Positions 54,344 to 62,558 of a stretch of DNA of 64,000 nucleotides are shown here, in pieces. The position numbers and the translations under genes were made by a program. Numbering within the stretch: the stretch's first letter is position 1; every line of letters begins with the position of its first letter. Origin of the DNA: JAFGPS01 sp964628465 (GTDB lineage Bacteria; Planctomycetota; Phycisphaerae; Sedimentisphaerales; Anaerobacaceae); assembly GCA_964628465.1 (NCBI GenBank), contig CAZVOA010000001.1:1-64000 (forward strand), written 5' to 3'. Under the pieces are notes generated by a model. It was not told where the DNA came from. It worked only from the letters and a program-made list of their open reading frames with translations, and did not search any database.

Positions 54344-55035
54344 CAAATATTGATAATAAAATTACAGCAAAACAATTAGCAGGTTATATCGACCATACAT
54401 TACTTGACCCGACCGCGACAAAAGACAGAATTGAAAAGTTATGTCACGAAGCGATAGAATACGGTTTTCATACAGTATGTATTAATACTCGATGGATTCC
54501 TTTAGTATCCGAAATATTGCATGATACACAAATTAAAATTGATGGAGTTGTCAGCTTTCCTCTCGGAGCAGATTCAACAAAAACAAAAGTTGCACAAGCC
54601 AAAGAAGTAATTTTCGCAGGCGCCGATGAAATCGACATGGTCGCGGACCTGGCTTCAATAATCGAAGGCGATTATAAATATCTGAGTAATGATATTGCTT
54701 CCGTTCTCAAAGCCTGCAAGTCAATGAATCCGCCGGTATTGCTTAAGGTAATTATCGAATCCGCGGTGTTGAGCAATGAACAGATAATTTTCGCATGTAA
54801 GGTTGCCCAGGAAGTCGGAGTAGATTTTATAAAAACCAGTACAGGTTTGAACGCAGCCGGAGGCGCAACTGTCGAAGCCGTAAGATTAATGAAAGAATCA
54901 GCCCCGAAATGCAAAATCAAAGCCGCAGGCGGAATTAAAACCGCACAAACGGCGATTGCAATGCTCGAAGCCGGAGCAGATAGAATAGGTTCTTCCGCAG
55001 CAATCAAAATCATCGAAGAATTCAAAGCTATGTAA
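54340..55035 (+). CDS. deoC: Deoxyribose-phosphate aldolase
   Basis: DeoC cleaves deoxyribose-5-phosphate to acetaldehyde and glyceraldehyde-3-phosphate. The 231-residue enzyme has the Schiff-base Lys165 in 'VDFIKTSTG', the proton-relay Lys194 in 'IKAAGG' and Asp99 in 'GADEIDM'. The overlapping ATGA with the methyltransferase gene shows coupling. In context with the upstream deoxyribosyltransferase-like domain it suggests salvage of deoxynucleosides. Confidence 0.95.
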   Translation: MTNIDNKITAKQLAGYIDHTLLDPTATKDRIEKLCHEAIEYGFHTVCINTRWIPLVSEILHDTQIKIDGVVSFPLGADSTKTKVAQAKEVIFAGADEIDMVADLASIIEGDYKYLSNDIASVLKACKSMNPPVLLKVIIESAVLSNEQIIFACKVAQEVGVDFIKTSTGLNAAGGATVEAVRLMKESAPKCKIKAAGGIKTAQTAIAMLEAGADRIGSSAAIKIIEEFKAM

Positions 55036-55042
55036 GAGCAAA

Positions 55043-55354
55043 ATGGATGAGAAATTTGTCAGCGAAACGATAAAGCCGATAGAAGGCACATTCGATACAG
55101 CGGCGATGACGAGGGGCGAACCGGGACTGCCTGCAAAATTTTCATGGCGAGATAAAGAATACACAATTGCCGAAGTGCTTGAAGCATGGAAAGAAACAGG
55201 GCCTTGCAGGAACGGCAGCGGCGAAATGTACCTGAGAAAACACTGGTATAAAATCCGAACCACTGATAATATTACTATGACCTTGTATTTCGAAAGACAG
55301 GCAAGGTCAAAAAAACAAAATAAAGCAAGATGGTGGTTATATACAATTGAATAA
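55043..55354 (+). CDS. Small conserved protein (DUF6504-like)
   Basis: The 103-residue protein begins with about 30 loose residues and then 'FSWRDKEYTIAEVLEAWKETGPC', ending in 'RKHWYKIRTTD' and 'ARWWLYTIE'. This resembles the DUF6504 group of small cytoplasmic proteins, which I assign tentatively. A start behind 'agagcaaa' 7 nt after deoC suggests co-transcription. No function is known. Confidence 0.5.
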   Translation: MDEKFVSETIKPIEGTFDTAAMTRGEPGLPAKFSWRDKEYTIAEVLEAWKETGPCRNGSGEMYLRKHWYKIRTTDNITMTLYFERQARSKKQNKARWWLYTIE

Positions 55355-55383
55355 ATTCCGTCCTAAATAGAAAAGGGGAAATA

Positions 55384-55728
55384 ATGAAAACAATGACAGG
55401 CTTCTGCGGCTTGGTATGCAGCGATTGCGGCGCGTTCATCGCGACGAAAAATAATGATAATGAAAAACGAGCGGAAGTAGCGAAATTATGGTCGCAACAA
55501 TATAAAGTTGAATTAAAACCTTCCGACATAAACTGCGACGGCTGCGTTTCAGATAGTACACGTTTAATCGGACATTGCAATGTTTGCGAAATCAGAAAAT
55601 GCGGCAAATCAAAAGGTATTCAGAACTGTGCTTATTGTGACGATTACGCATGTGAAAAGCTCGATGGATTTTTCAAGATGGTTCCAAACGCAAAGATACA
55701 CCTTGATGAAATTAGAAATAAGCTTTAA
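55384..55728 (+). CDS. DUF3795 cysteine-rich protein
   Basis: The 114-residue protein matches DUF3795: 'GFCGLVCSDCGAF', then 'INCDGCVSD' and 'CNVCEIRKCGKSKGIQNCAYCDDYAC'. The conserved cysteines probably bind a metal or an iron-sulfur cluster. Proteins of this family are common in anaerobes. GGGGA precedes the ATG. Function unknown. Confidence 0.85.
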   Translation: MKTMTGFCGLVCSDCGAFIATKNNDNEKRAEVAKLWSQQYKVELKPSDINCDGCVSDSTRLIGHCNVCEIRKCGKSKGIQNCAYCDDYACEKLDGFFKMVPNAKIHLDEIRNKL

Positions 55729-55746
55729 GAAAATCAAAAAAGTGCG

Positions 55747-57189
55747 ATGACAAATAGTCTTATTATCGAAAATAAAAATATCTTATGTAAATTGCACTAC
55801 AGAAAGTTTACTGAACAGGCGAATTTACCTGCTTTGAACAAGATATTTTCTGCTCTTGAATCCGCATCAATCCTCGGCGCTAATTCTTCGATTACCGGAG
55901 CGGGACGATACAGCTATTGGGCCGCTCAGCCAAAGGAAATATTCGAGTTCAAATCCGGGCAAAGTAATCCTTTTGATAAACTTCAGAAAATTCTAAAGAA
56001 GTACCAGCTTGACAAAGATTCCACTCCCCTGCTGCCTGAAAATATGTTCAGTGGCGGATGGATTGGATTTTTCAGTTACGAACTTAACAGATATATCGAG
56101 AAACTGCCGGTTACAACGACAGATGATTTGAATATGCCGCTCATAAGACTTTGTTTTTATGATAGCGCCATTGCTTACGACCATTGCAAAAAGTGTTTCT
56201 GGTTGTTTGCTCTCGATATACATAGCGACATGAAAGAGCCGGAACAGAAACTCGATGAGTTACAGAGATTTATTAAACAGTCACAACAAATTAAAATCAA
56301 CCCCCCTGCTAAATCAAGTACAGGAAATATTGATTTTGAAAATGTACGATGCAATATGAGCAAAGAATATTATTTACAGGCTTTTGATAAAATAAATAAA
56401 TATATTTTCGATGGTGACGTTTATCAGATAAATTTCTCGCGAAGATTCGAGTGCGAATTTAACGCAAACGCAATTGAGCTTTTTAACTGGCAGAATTTTT
56501 ATAATCCAAGTCCTTATTCTGCTTATATCGATGCCGGTAAATATAAAATCGTAAGCGCTTCACCTGAAATGTTTATAACAATTAATAACGGTATTATCAG
56601 CACAAAACCAATCAAGGGAACAAGGCCAAGGATAAATAATTCCGATATAGATTACGCTTCAGAATTATTGAATAACGAGAAGGAACAGGCCGAACTGAAT
56701 ATGATAATCGACCTTGAGCGAAACGATGTCGCGAAAATCTGTGTCCCCGGAACGAGAAAAGTCACTCAGCCCAGAACAATTGAAACCTACCCGACTGTTT
56801 ACCATGCGGTAGCGACAATCTCAGGACAACTTCGCAAAGAAGTATCGTTTTGTGATATACTTAAAGCAATGTTCCCTGGCGGCTCAATTACCGGCGCACC
56901 GAAAATCCGCTCGATGGAAATTATCGACGAAACCGAACCAACCGCCAGAGGAGTTTACACTGGCAGCATAGGCTTCATCGGCCTGAACGGAAATACATCT
57001 CTGAATATCGCTATCAGAACAATCATAATTAAAAATCAAAAAGCATATTTCCAAAGCGGCGGCGGAATAGTCGCCGATTCCCAGCCGGAAGCAGAATGGG
57101 AAGAAACAATTATAAAAGCAAAAGCACTTTTAGCTGGAATAAAATCAATTTCTGAGCCACAGAGTGCACAGAGGACACAGAGAGAATAA
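55747..57189 (+). CDS. pabB: Aminodeoxychorismate synthase component I
   Basis: PabB converts chorismate and ammonia to aminodeoxychorismate in folate synthesis. The 480-residue protein has 'FIFDGDVYQINFSRRF'-type core 'FDGDVYQINFS', 'ISTKPIKGTRPR' and 'MFPGGSITGAPKIRSME', and is a single component-I protein with no fused glutaminase. The pabA glutaminase gene is not seen. The last twelve residues ('SEPQSAQRTQRE') are encoded by a dispersed-repeat string, so the original stop may have been replaced. pabC follows 190 nt later. Confidence 0.93.
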   Translation: MTNSLIIENKNILCKLHYRKFTEQANLPALNKIFSALESASILGANSSITGAGRYSYWAAQPKEIFEFKSGQSNPFDKLQKILKKYQLDKDSTPLLPENMFSGGWIGFFSYELNRYIEKLPVTTTDDLNMPLIRLCFYDSAIAYDHCKKCFWLFALDIHSDMKEPEQKLDELQRFIKQSQQIKINPPAKSSTGNIDFENVRCNMSKEYYLQAFDKINKYIFDGDVYQINFSRRFECEFNANAIELFNWQNFYNPSPYSAYIDAGKYKIVSASPEMFITINNGIISTKPIKGTRPRINNSDIDYASELLNNEKEQAELNMIIDLERNDVAKICVPGTRKVTQPRTIETYPTVYHAVATISGQLRKEVSFCDILKAMFPGGSITGAPKIRSMEIIDETEPTARGVYTGSIGFIGLNGNTSLNIAIRTIIIKNQKAYFQSGGGIVADSQPEAEWEETIIKAKALLAGIKSISEPQSAQRTQRE

Positions 57190-57377
57190 AAACTACAATT
57201 TAATAATTTGAGCTTGAAATATTTTTATTATCTCAATAAATTACTAACAATCGTAATGTTCAAAAAAGAAAATAATTAACACTAAATGAAAGTGGATATG
57301 GTTGCCGACAATGGGTAAGAAATGATAAATAATGTTTTATTATAAAATACTCTGTGTTCTCTGTGTCCTCTGTGGCT
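57156..57377. repeat. Inverted copies of a 'gccacagag' repeat between pabB and pabC
   Basis: Strings of the type GCCACAGAG...GACACAGAGAG occur at 57156-57184 on the plus strand and, as their reverse complement, at 57351-57377. The first copy codes for the end of pabB; the second is the leader of pabC. About 165 nt of AT-rich sequence without a gene lies between. Confidence 0.55.
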
Positions 57378-57380
57378 ATT

Positions 57381-58223
57381 ATGGAAAAAATATTTTTAAA
57401 TGACAAAATAATCGAAATTGAAAACGCAAACCTATCTGTCACTGACAGCGGCTTTTTATACGGAGCGGGACTATTCGAGACTATGCGAAGTTATAAAGGC
57501 AAGGTCTTTTCGCTCGACGACCATTTGGACAGGCTGTTTTCCAGTGCAGCCGCCCTATCAATAAAAATCGACCATGACAGGAAATTTATCAGCGACGCGA
57601 TATACAACCTTCTTGACGCGAACAATCTTACTGACGCGAGGCTGCGTCTTACTGTCTCAAGCGGATCAATGACACTATCCCAGGAAAACAAACAGGCGAC
57701 AATGCTGATAACCGCAGCACAGTTGCAGCCTTATCCGAAGGAATATTACGAAAAAGGCGTGCTTGTTACACTTTGTCCGTACAGGCAAAACACAACGGAC
57801 CCGATCTGCGGCCATAAAACAACAAGCTATTTTCCGCGTATGCTTGCTTTGCAAAACGCGCATCAGAAAAGAGCCGCTGAAGCGTTATGGTTTACTACCG
57901 ACAACCGTCTCGCGGAAGGATGTGTGAGCAATGTCTTTTTGGTAAAAGACTCGAAAGTTTATACGCCGCCTTTAAATACACCCGTCCTTCCTGGTATAGC
58001 GAGAAAAAACATCTGCAAACTCGCGTTGAGGGATTCTATTGATCTGGTAGAAAAGAATCTCAATATAAATGATATTCTTGGAGCGGATGAGATTTTCCTC
58101 ACAAACGTCATAATGCAGGTTATGCCGGTTGTCCAGGTCGAACAACATCTTGTAAGCCAAGGCAAAGTCGGACCCGTTACAAAACTGCTGCTGGATAAAT
58201 TCAATGAATTAGTTGAAATGTAA
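57381..58223 (+). CDS. pabC: Aminodeoxychorismate lyase / branched-chain aminotransferase-like
   Basis: This 280-residue PLP fold-type IV enzyme most likely completes p-aminobenzoate synthesis. The motif 'GHKTTSYFPRMLA' carries the PLP lysine and 'EGCVSNVFLVKD' the phosphate-binding region. The neighbouring pabB supports the lyase role, although D-amino-acid or branched-chain aminotransferase activity cannot be excluded. I use the ATG at 57381; an upstream frame to 57354 is just the repeat, and no clear ribosome site is seen. Confidence 0.8.
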   Translation: MEKIFLNDKIIEIENANLSVTDSGFLYGAGLFETMRSYKGKVFSLDDHLDRLFSSAAALSIKIDHDRKFISDAIYNLLDANNLTDARLRLTVSSGSMTLSQENKQATMLITAAQLQPYPKEYYEKGVLVTLCPYRQNTTDPICGHKTTSYFPRMLALQNAHQKRAAEALWFTTDNRLAEGCVSNVFLVKDSKVYTPPLNTPVLPGIARKNICKLALRDSIDLVEKNLNINDILGADEIFLTNVIMQVMPVVQVEQHLVSQGKVGPVTKLLLDKFNELVEM

Positions 58224-58409
58224 TTCAGAAACTTAATTAAAGATAAAGAATTCTGAAAATATTCAAAAAATAATATTTGAATAATAAATCAGGCATCATA
58301 AAAACATAACATCTTGTTAAATAAATACTTATATAACAACCAGCAATACTTTGCGCATTTTAAATACACTACCCAATACAATAACAAACAATAACAAACA
58401 GTAATATAC

Positions 58410-58436
58410 TTGACTTTAAGATGTCTTTCTCATAAT
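58410..58436 (+). promoter_or_regulatory. Possible sigma-70 promoter of the membrane-protein gene
   Basis: TTGACT at 58410-58415 and CATAAT at 58431-58436 are 15 nt apart, somewhat short. The leader would be about 65 nt, with GAGAGG before the ATG at 58506. The rest of 58224-58505 shows no gene. Confidence 0.35.
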
Positions 58437-58505
58437 ATTCCAATAGTTCAAACTGATATATTTGTGAGTTAAATATTAAATAACCTTTTTTTTGAGAGGT
58501 AAATT

Positions 58506-59228
58506 ATGGACACAAAGAAATTATCACCATTCGGTTTTTTCAAGGATTTCCATGACAAGGAACATTTTTTTGAAAAACTTACAAACGAAGAAAACACATT
58601 AGAAAAAATCCTGAGCCAGTATTTTTTAATATGTATCTGCTCATTCATTTACGGCGTTGCAATGGGAAGTTATAACAGTTTTCAGCAAGCGATAAGTTCG
58701 GGAATAAAAGTGCCGCTCTTGTTTTCGCTGGCAATATTAGTATGCTTCCCCGCTTTTTATGTGATTCAACATGTTCTCGGTTCCAGGCTCGGCTTCTGGC
58801 AAATGCTGAAAATCATTCTTTCCGGATTCGTGATGATTTCGATTATTATGGTTTCGTTTTCCACGATAGTTATATTCTTTCTTATTACAGGAAATAATTA
58901 CTCATTCCTGAAGCTTTTACACGTTGCGATATTCGGTATTTCAGCCATTTTCGGGATGAATACGATTCTCGATGCGCTGCAATACGCATGTGAGCAGAAG
59001 AATGTTTACCCGAAAATCGGAGTGACAGTTTTCAAGTTCTGGATTCTGATTCTGGCTTTTGTCGGCATGCAGTTATCATGGAACCTGAGGCCCTTTATCG
59101 CCAGCAGAGATTTACCTTTCGAGATATTCAGGGAACGTCAGGGCAATTTTTATCTGGCAGTAGTTGAATCCGCCATCGATATTGTCACTCCATCAGAACA
59201 TAAACAAAATGGAAACAATCAGGAATAA
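58506..59228 (+). CDS. Multi-pass membrane protein of unknown function
   Basis: The 240-residue protein has a short soluble N-terminus and five or six transmembrane helices. Blocks such as 'FIYGVAMGSYNSFQQAISSGIKVPLL' and 'FLKLLHVAIFGISAIFG' resemble a family of Bacteroidota and Planctomycetota membrane proteins, some annotated as actin-binding WH2 proteins without good reason. GAGAGG precedes the ATG. It lies 26 nt before an excisionase-like HTH gene. Function unknown. Confidence 0.6.
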   Translation: MDTKKLSPFGFFKDFHDKEHFFEKLTNEENTLEKILSQYFLICICSFIYGVAMGSYNSFQQAISSGIKVPLLFSLAILVCFPAFYVIQHVLGSRLGFWQMLKIILSGFVMISIIMVSFSTIVIFFLITGNNYSFLKLLHVAIFGISAIFGMNTILDALQYACEQKNVYPKIGVTVFKFWILILAFVGMQLSWNLRPFIASRDLPFEIFRERQGNFYLAVVESAIDIVTPSEHKQNGNNQE

Positions 59229-59254
59229 GAGTAAAATGAGGAAGGTCGATATTA

Positions 59255-59473
59255 GTGGCAAGTGACATAATGACATTGGAAGAGGTTGCAGAGTATCTAA
59301 GGCTCAAGCCGCAGACGATTTATACATGGGCGCAGGAGAAGAAAATCCCCGGCGCAAAGTTAGGCAAAGAGTGGCGTTTTAAAAAATCTATAATTGATGA
59401 ATGGTATCTCCAGCATATTGACGAAAAATTTGACGATGTGATAAAAAGCTGGAAAGATAAACAAAAAAAGTAA
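59255..59473 (+). CDS. Excisionase-family helix-turn-helix protein
   Basis: The 72-residue protein is a MerR/Xis-type winged helix: 'LTLEEVAEYLRLKPQTIYTWAQEKKIPGAKLGKEWRF' matches the pattern of the 'DNA-binding excisionase family' (first residues read 'MTLEEVAEYL'). It starts with GTG at 59255, behind GAGGAAGG. No integrase is nearby, so a role as an ordinary regulator is likelier than an excisionase. The 270 nt after it contain no gene. Confidence 0.85.
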   Translation: MASDIMTLEEVAEYLRLKPQTIYTWAQEKKIPGAKLGKEWRFKKSIIDEWYLQHIDEKFDDVIKSWKDKQKK

Positions 59474-59743
59474 TGTTCTGTTATTCAAGAGTAGCCTTAT
59501 TATCCATGGGATATATAATGACAATTCTCTTTTTCTTTTAATATTTTTATTTTTTTGCATCAAAATCGCATTCTCCAGCGTCTTTACATTCAGTAGTCCG
59601 AATAGAAGAATTACAATGACCTGCGGAATCGTGGATTACTGAGTTGTTTTGAATCGTTATGTCAAAATTTATTAATTGATATTTGGCGGTATCGGCCTGC
59701 GCTTATAGTGCTGAAATAATGAGACTTAAAGGAACGCTTCGAA

Positions 59744-60184
59744 ATGGAAAACGATTTTGATACTCGAGTTAAAAATGATATTCCTCAAGAAACATCCTCT
59801 CGAAAGCGATGGTCTGCGTTAATTATCTGGCCGATATTTGTAATCACAATTATCATATTTCTTATTTCTATAAAACCTTTCAAGAAGAATGAATCATGGA
59901 TAATTGACATAGTACCAAAGGACAATTCAATTTATATAAAATCCGCAATTGATACATATCTTCTCAATACAGGTCAATATCCCACTACTCTTAATGATTT
60001 GCTCATAAATCCAAACCTTAACGGCTGGAATGGTCCATACTTATATCCAAAGCAGTTGAATGACCAATTCGGCAATCCTTATATTTATATTCCTGATACT
60101 AAAGGTAATTATAAGTTAATAAGTTATGGAGTAGATGGTTTACCCGGTGGTAAAGGTGATAATGCGGATATTATTAATGACTAA
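59744..60184 (+). CDS. GspG-like (T2SSG) membrane-anchored protein
   Basis: The 146-residue protein has one transmembrane helix (about 22-42) and then a GspG-like C-terminal domain: 'IDTYLLNTGQYPTTLNDLL', 'NGPYLYPKQLNDQFGNPYIY' by position and the loop 'SYGVDGLPGGKGDNADI', similar to the calcium loop of pseudopilin GspG. The prepilin peptidase motif is missing, so it is not a normal filament subunit. It is first of four tandem paralogues, probably one operon. AAGGA lies before the ATG. Confidence 0.75.
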   Translation: MENDFDTRVKNDIPQETSSRKRWSALIIWPIFVITIIIFLISIKPFKKNESWIIDIVPKDNSIYIKSAIDTYLLNTGQYPTTLNDLLINPNLNGWNGPYLYPKQLNDQFGNPYIYIPDTKGNYKLISYGVDGLPGGKGDNADIIND

Positions 60185-60196
60185 CAGGAGATAAAA

Positions 60197-60601
60197 ATGA
60201 AATATGTGAAATATTTTTTAACAATTGTGTTAATAATAATCATAATAGGAATCTTATTAGCACTAATATATCCGAGCCCATGGACACCAGAAAGTTATGA
60301 AAAACCAAAATATGATTTAACAAGACCCAAAATGGTTCCTGTAGAATACGCTATTGAAAACTATAAACAAAATACAGGTAAGCTTCCCGAAAAACTTGAA
60401 GATTTAGTAACCTGCCCTACTGGTAATGAAAGTTTATGGCAAGGTCCTTACTTAAAGAAAAGTCAATTAAACGATACATGGGACAAACCTTATTTTTATG
60501 AGCTTAAGCAAAACGATCCAAATACCTATGTGTTAATAAGCTATGGTAAAGATGGAAAATTCGGCGGTAAAGGTTATGATGCAGATATTTATAATGATTG
60601 A
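60197..60601 (+). CDS. GspG-like (T2SSG) membrane-anchored protein
   Basis: This 134-residue paralogue begins with a helix from residue 5 to 26 and then 'YAIENYKQNTGKLPEKLEDLV', 'QGPYLKKSQLNDTWDKPYFY' and the loop 'SYGKDGKFGGKGYDADI'. AGGAG lies 6 nt before the ATG and the preceding gene ends 12 nt away. As in its relatives no prepilin motif is present, and the helix is followed by a short Pro-rich linker. Confidence 0.75.
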   Translation: MKYVKYFLTIVLIIIIIGILLALIYPSPWTPESYEKPKYDLTRPKMVPVEYAIENYKQNTGKLPEKLEDLVTCPTGNESLWQGPYLKKSQLNDTWDKPYFYELKQNDPNTYVLISYGKDGKFGGKGYDADIYND

Positions 60602-60644
60602 TTGAGAATAATATTAATTCGATGAAATTTAAAAAGGAGAAAAA

Positions 60645-61046
60645 ATGAAGAATATTATTTCATTTGTTATTTACTTGGTATTAATAAATTTTCAAGGTTG
60701 TAAAGTTTTCGATGGTTTCACAAAACAATATAAAACAGGTGATTCTCAAATTTCTACAACTGAAGAGGCGAAAAATAAAGTTTTTTCAGACATGATATCC
60801 TTGGAAGCGTCAATAGATACCTTTCTTCTTAATACAAACCAATATCCTAAAACTCTTGAAGAGTTGATTGTTGATCCCGGATTTAACGGCTGGGCAGGAC
60901 CATATATAAAAGCGAGTAAACTGCATGATCCATGGGGAAATCCATATATTTATATTCCTCATCCAAAAAGTTATCAATTAATATCCCATGGTGCAGATGG
61001 TATTGAAGGCGGCGAAGGTATAAACGCGGATATTTACAATGATTGA
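60645..61046 (+). CDS. GspG-like (T2SSG) protein, possible lipoprotein
   Basis: The 133-residue protein shares 'IDTFLLNTNQYPKTLEELI', 'AGPYIKASKLHDPWGNPYIY' and the loop 'SHGADGIEGGEGINADI'. Its N-terminus is a short signal ending in 'INFQGC', a weak lipobox, so lipid anchoring may replace the transmembrane helix. AAGGAG precedes the ATG. Its stop overlaps the next start by 8 nt. Confidence 0.75.
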   Translation: MKNIISFVIYLVLINFQGCKVFDGFTKQYKTGDSQISTTEEAKNKVFSDMISLEASIDTFLLNTNQYPKTLEELIVDPGFNGWAGPYIKASKLHDPWGNPYIYIPHPKSYQLISHGADGIEGGEGINADIYND

Positions 61047-61449
61047 CAGAAAAAAATTGACAATGCGAGCCAGAGAGATATTAACGGTAATTCTGGTGAT
61101 GGCGGTAACGTTATTTTTCTTTATTGCGCCTCGTTTTTATATCGGTAAAGGAGTGTCCGAAACACGTCTTGCGGAGCTTAAGATGGAGCCGCTTCGAGCC
61201 GCGATAAGTAATTATATTCGTGATACAGGCAGTTTGCCGGGCAATCTTGAGGATTTGATTGTTTGTCCGGAAGGACTTGAAGATATATGGGCGGGGTCAT
61301 ACATAAAGGCAAGCTATTTGTATGACCCGTGGAAAAATAAGTATGTTCTGGAATATGGTTACAGATTGCAAAGTTACGGTGCTGATGGTATAAAAGGAGG
61401 TGATGGTAAAAACGCAGATTTGGAAACGTTTACAGGACTGGTTAAATAA
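61039..61449 (+). CDS. GspG-like (T2SSG) membrane-anchored protein
   Basis: The 136-residue protein has a helix at about 12-32 and then 'AISNYIRDTGSLPGNLEDLI', 'AGSYIKASYLYDPWKNKYVL' and 'SYGADGIKGGDGKNADL'. It overlaps its upstream paralogue by 8 nt and its stop overlaps the start of the NIF3-like gene by one base (TAATG), linking the tandem to housekeeping genes. Base use is less AT-rich than in the first three copies, consistent with an older copy. Confidence 0.75.
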   Translation: MIDRKKLTMRAREILTVILVMAVTLFFFIAPRFYIGKGVSETRLAELKMEPLRAAISNYIRDTGSLPGNLEDLIVCPEGLEDIWAGSYIKASYLYDPWKNKYVLEYGYRLQSYGADGIKGGDGKNADLETFTGLVK

Positions 61450-62558
61450 TGAAAATAAAAGACATTGCCGAAAAGATTAATGAAATCATCCCGGTTAAAA
61501 TGGCGCTGGATTGGGATAACGTTGGATTATTGATTGGCGACCCGAATAAGGATGTGAAAAAAATCCTTCTGACTATCGATACAACGAAGGAAGTTCTGGC
61601 CGAAGCGAAAAGGGAAAAAATCGACCTTATTATAAGCTACCACCCTGTTATCTGGGACGGCCTGAAAAAAATCACTACAGACGATTCTACCTTTGTTGTT
61701 TTCAATTTGATTCGCTCCAACATCGCTGTTTATTCAATTCACACCGCTCTGGATATTCTTACTGGCGGAGTAAATGACGGCCTCGCGGAAATACTCGGCA
61801 TTACAAATCCCAAACCAATCGGAGATTATATCCAGTACCCGGATGGCGACAATTACAAGATGATTGTATTTGTACCTGCTGATTCGCTTGCGAAAGTATC
61901 GAACGCAGTTTTCGCCGCTGGTGCCGGAGCTATAGGCAATTACAGCAATTGCGGCTTCGGTGTCGAAGGAACGGGAACTTTCAAGCCGCTCGAAGGCGCA
62001 AAACCTGCAATCGGTAAAAAAGATAAACTGGAAAAAGTTAATGAAATCAGATTCGAGACAATTGTTCCATCTCCAAAATTAAATGCGGTAATAGCAGCTA
62101 TGAAAAAGGCTCATCCTTATGAAATGCCCGCTTACGATGTAATCAAGCTGTATAACGAAAACCTGCTTGGCCTGGGAAGAATCGGCTTGCTCGAAAAACC
62201 AGCGAAAATTTCTGAACTAATAAAGAATATTAAAAAAGTAACCGGAGCAAAAGCAGTCGGACTTGTCGGGGACGATAAAATAATCGTCACAAAAGCGGCT
62301 GTTTGTGCCGGAACATGCGGAAAAATCATAAATACCATAATAGCCCAGAAGGCTGATTTGTACCTTACGGGCGAATTGAAGCACCACGAGGCAATAGCGG
62401 CACAGGAAGCGAACCTGACCTGTATATGCCTGAGTCATACGAATTCGGAAAGGTTTATTCTGAAAAAACTGGCAAAACAATTGCAAAAACCGCTAAAAGA
62501 TACGATAATAAAAATCAGTAAAAAAGATTCTGACCCTTTTAGATGGATGAATATATGA
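61449..62558 (+). CDS. NIF3/DUF34 dinuclear-metal protein
   Basis: The 369-residue protein belongs to the NIF3-like family, which binds two metal ions. Metal-site motifs include 'SYHPVIWDG' (near 57) and the C-terminal 'LSHTNSERF'. The middle, about residues 125-235, is the PII/CutA-like insert ('YKMIVFVPADSLAKVSNAVF' to 'HPYEMPAYDV'), as in YqfO-type members. The role is unsettled in the family. Coupled to the GspG-like gene and overlapping scpB by 16 nt. Confidence 0.9.
   Translation: MKIKDIAEKINEIIPVKMALDWDNVGLLIGDPNKDVKKILLTIDTTKEVLAEAKREKIDLIISYHPVIWDGLKKITTDDSTFVVFNLIRSNIAVYSIHTALDILTGGVNDGLAEILGITNPKPIGDYIQYPDGDNYKMIVFVPADSLAKVSNAVFAAGAGAIGNYSNCGFGVEGTGTFKPLEGAKPAIGKKDKLEKVNEIRFETIVPSPKLNAVIAAMKKAHPYEMPAYDVIKLYNENLLGLGRIGLLEKPAKISELIKNIKKVTGAKAVGLVGDDKIIVTKAAVCAGTCGKIINTIIAQKADLYLTGELKHHEAIAAQEANLTCICLSHTNSERFILKKLAKQLQKPLKDTIIKISKKDSDPFRWMNI

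Noticed and set aside
58360..58405. Short AACAATA/ACAAACA direct repeats, considered as a CRISPR or operator array
   Set aside because: Units are only about ten bases with no spacers; no cas gene is present. This is simple-sequence DNA.
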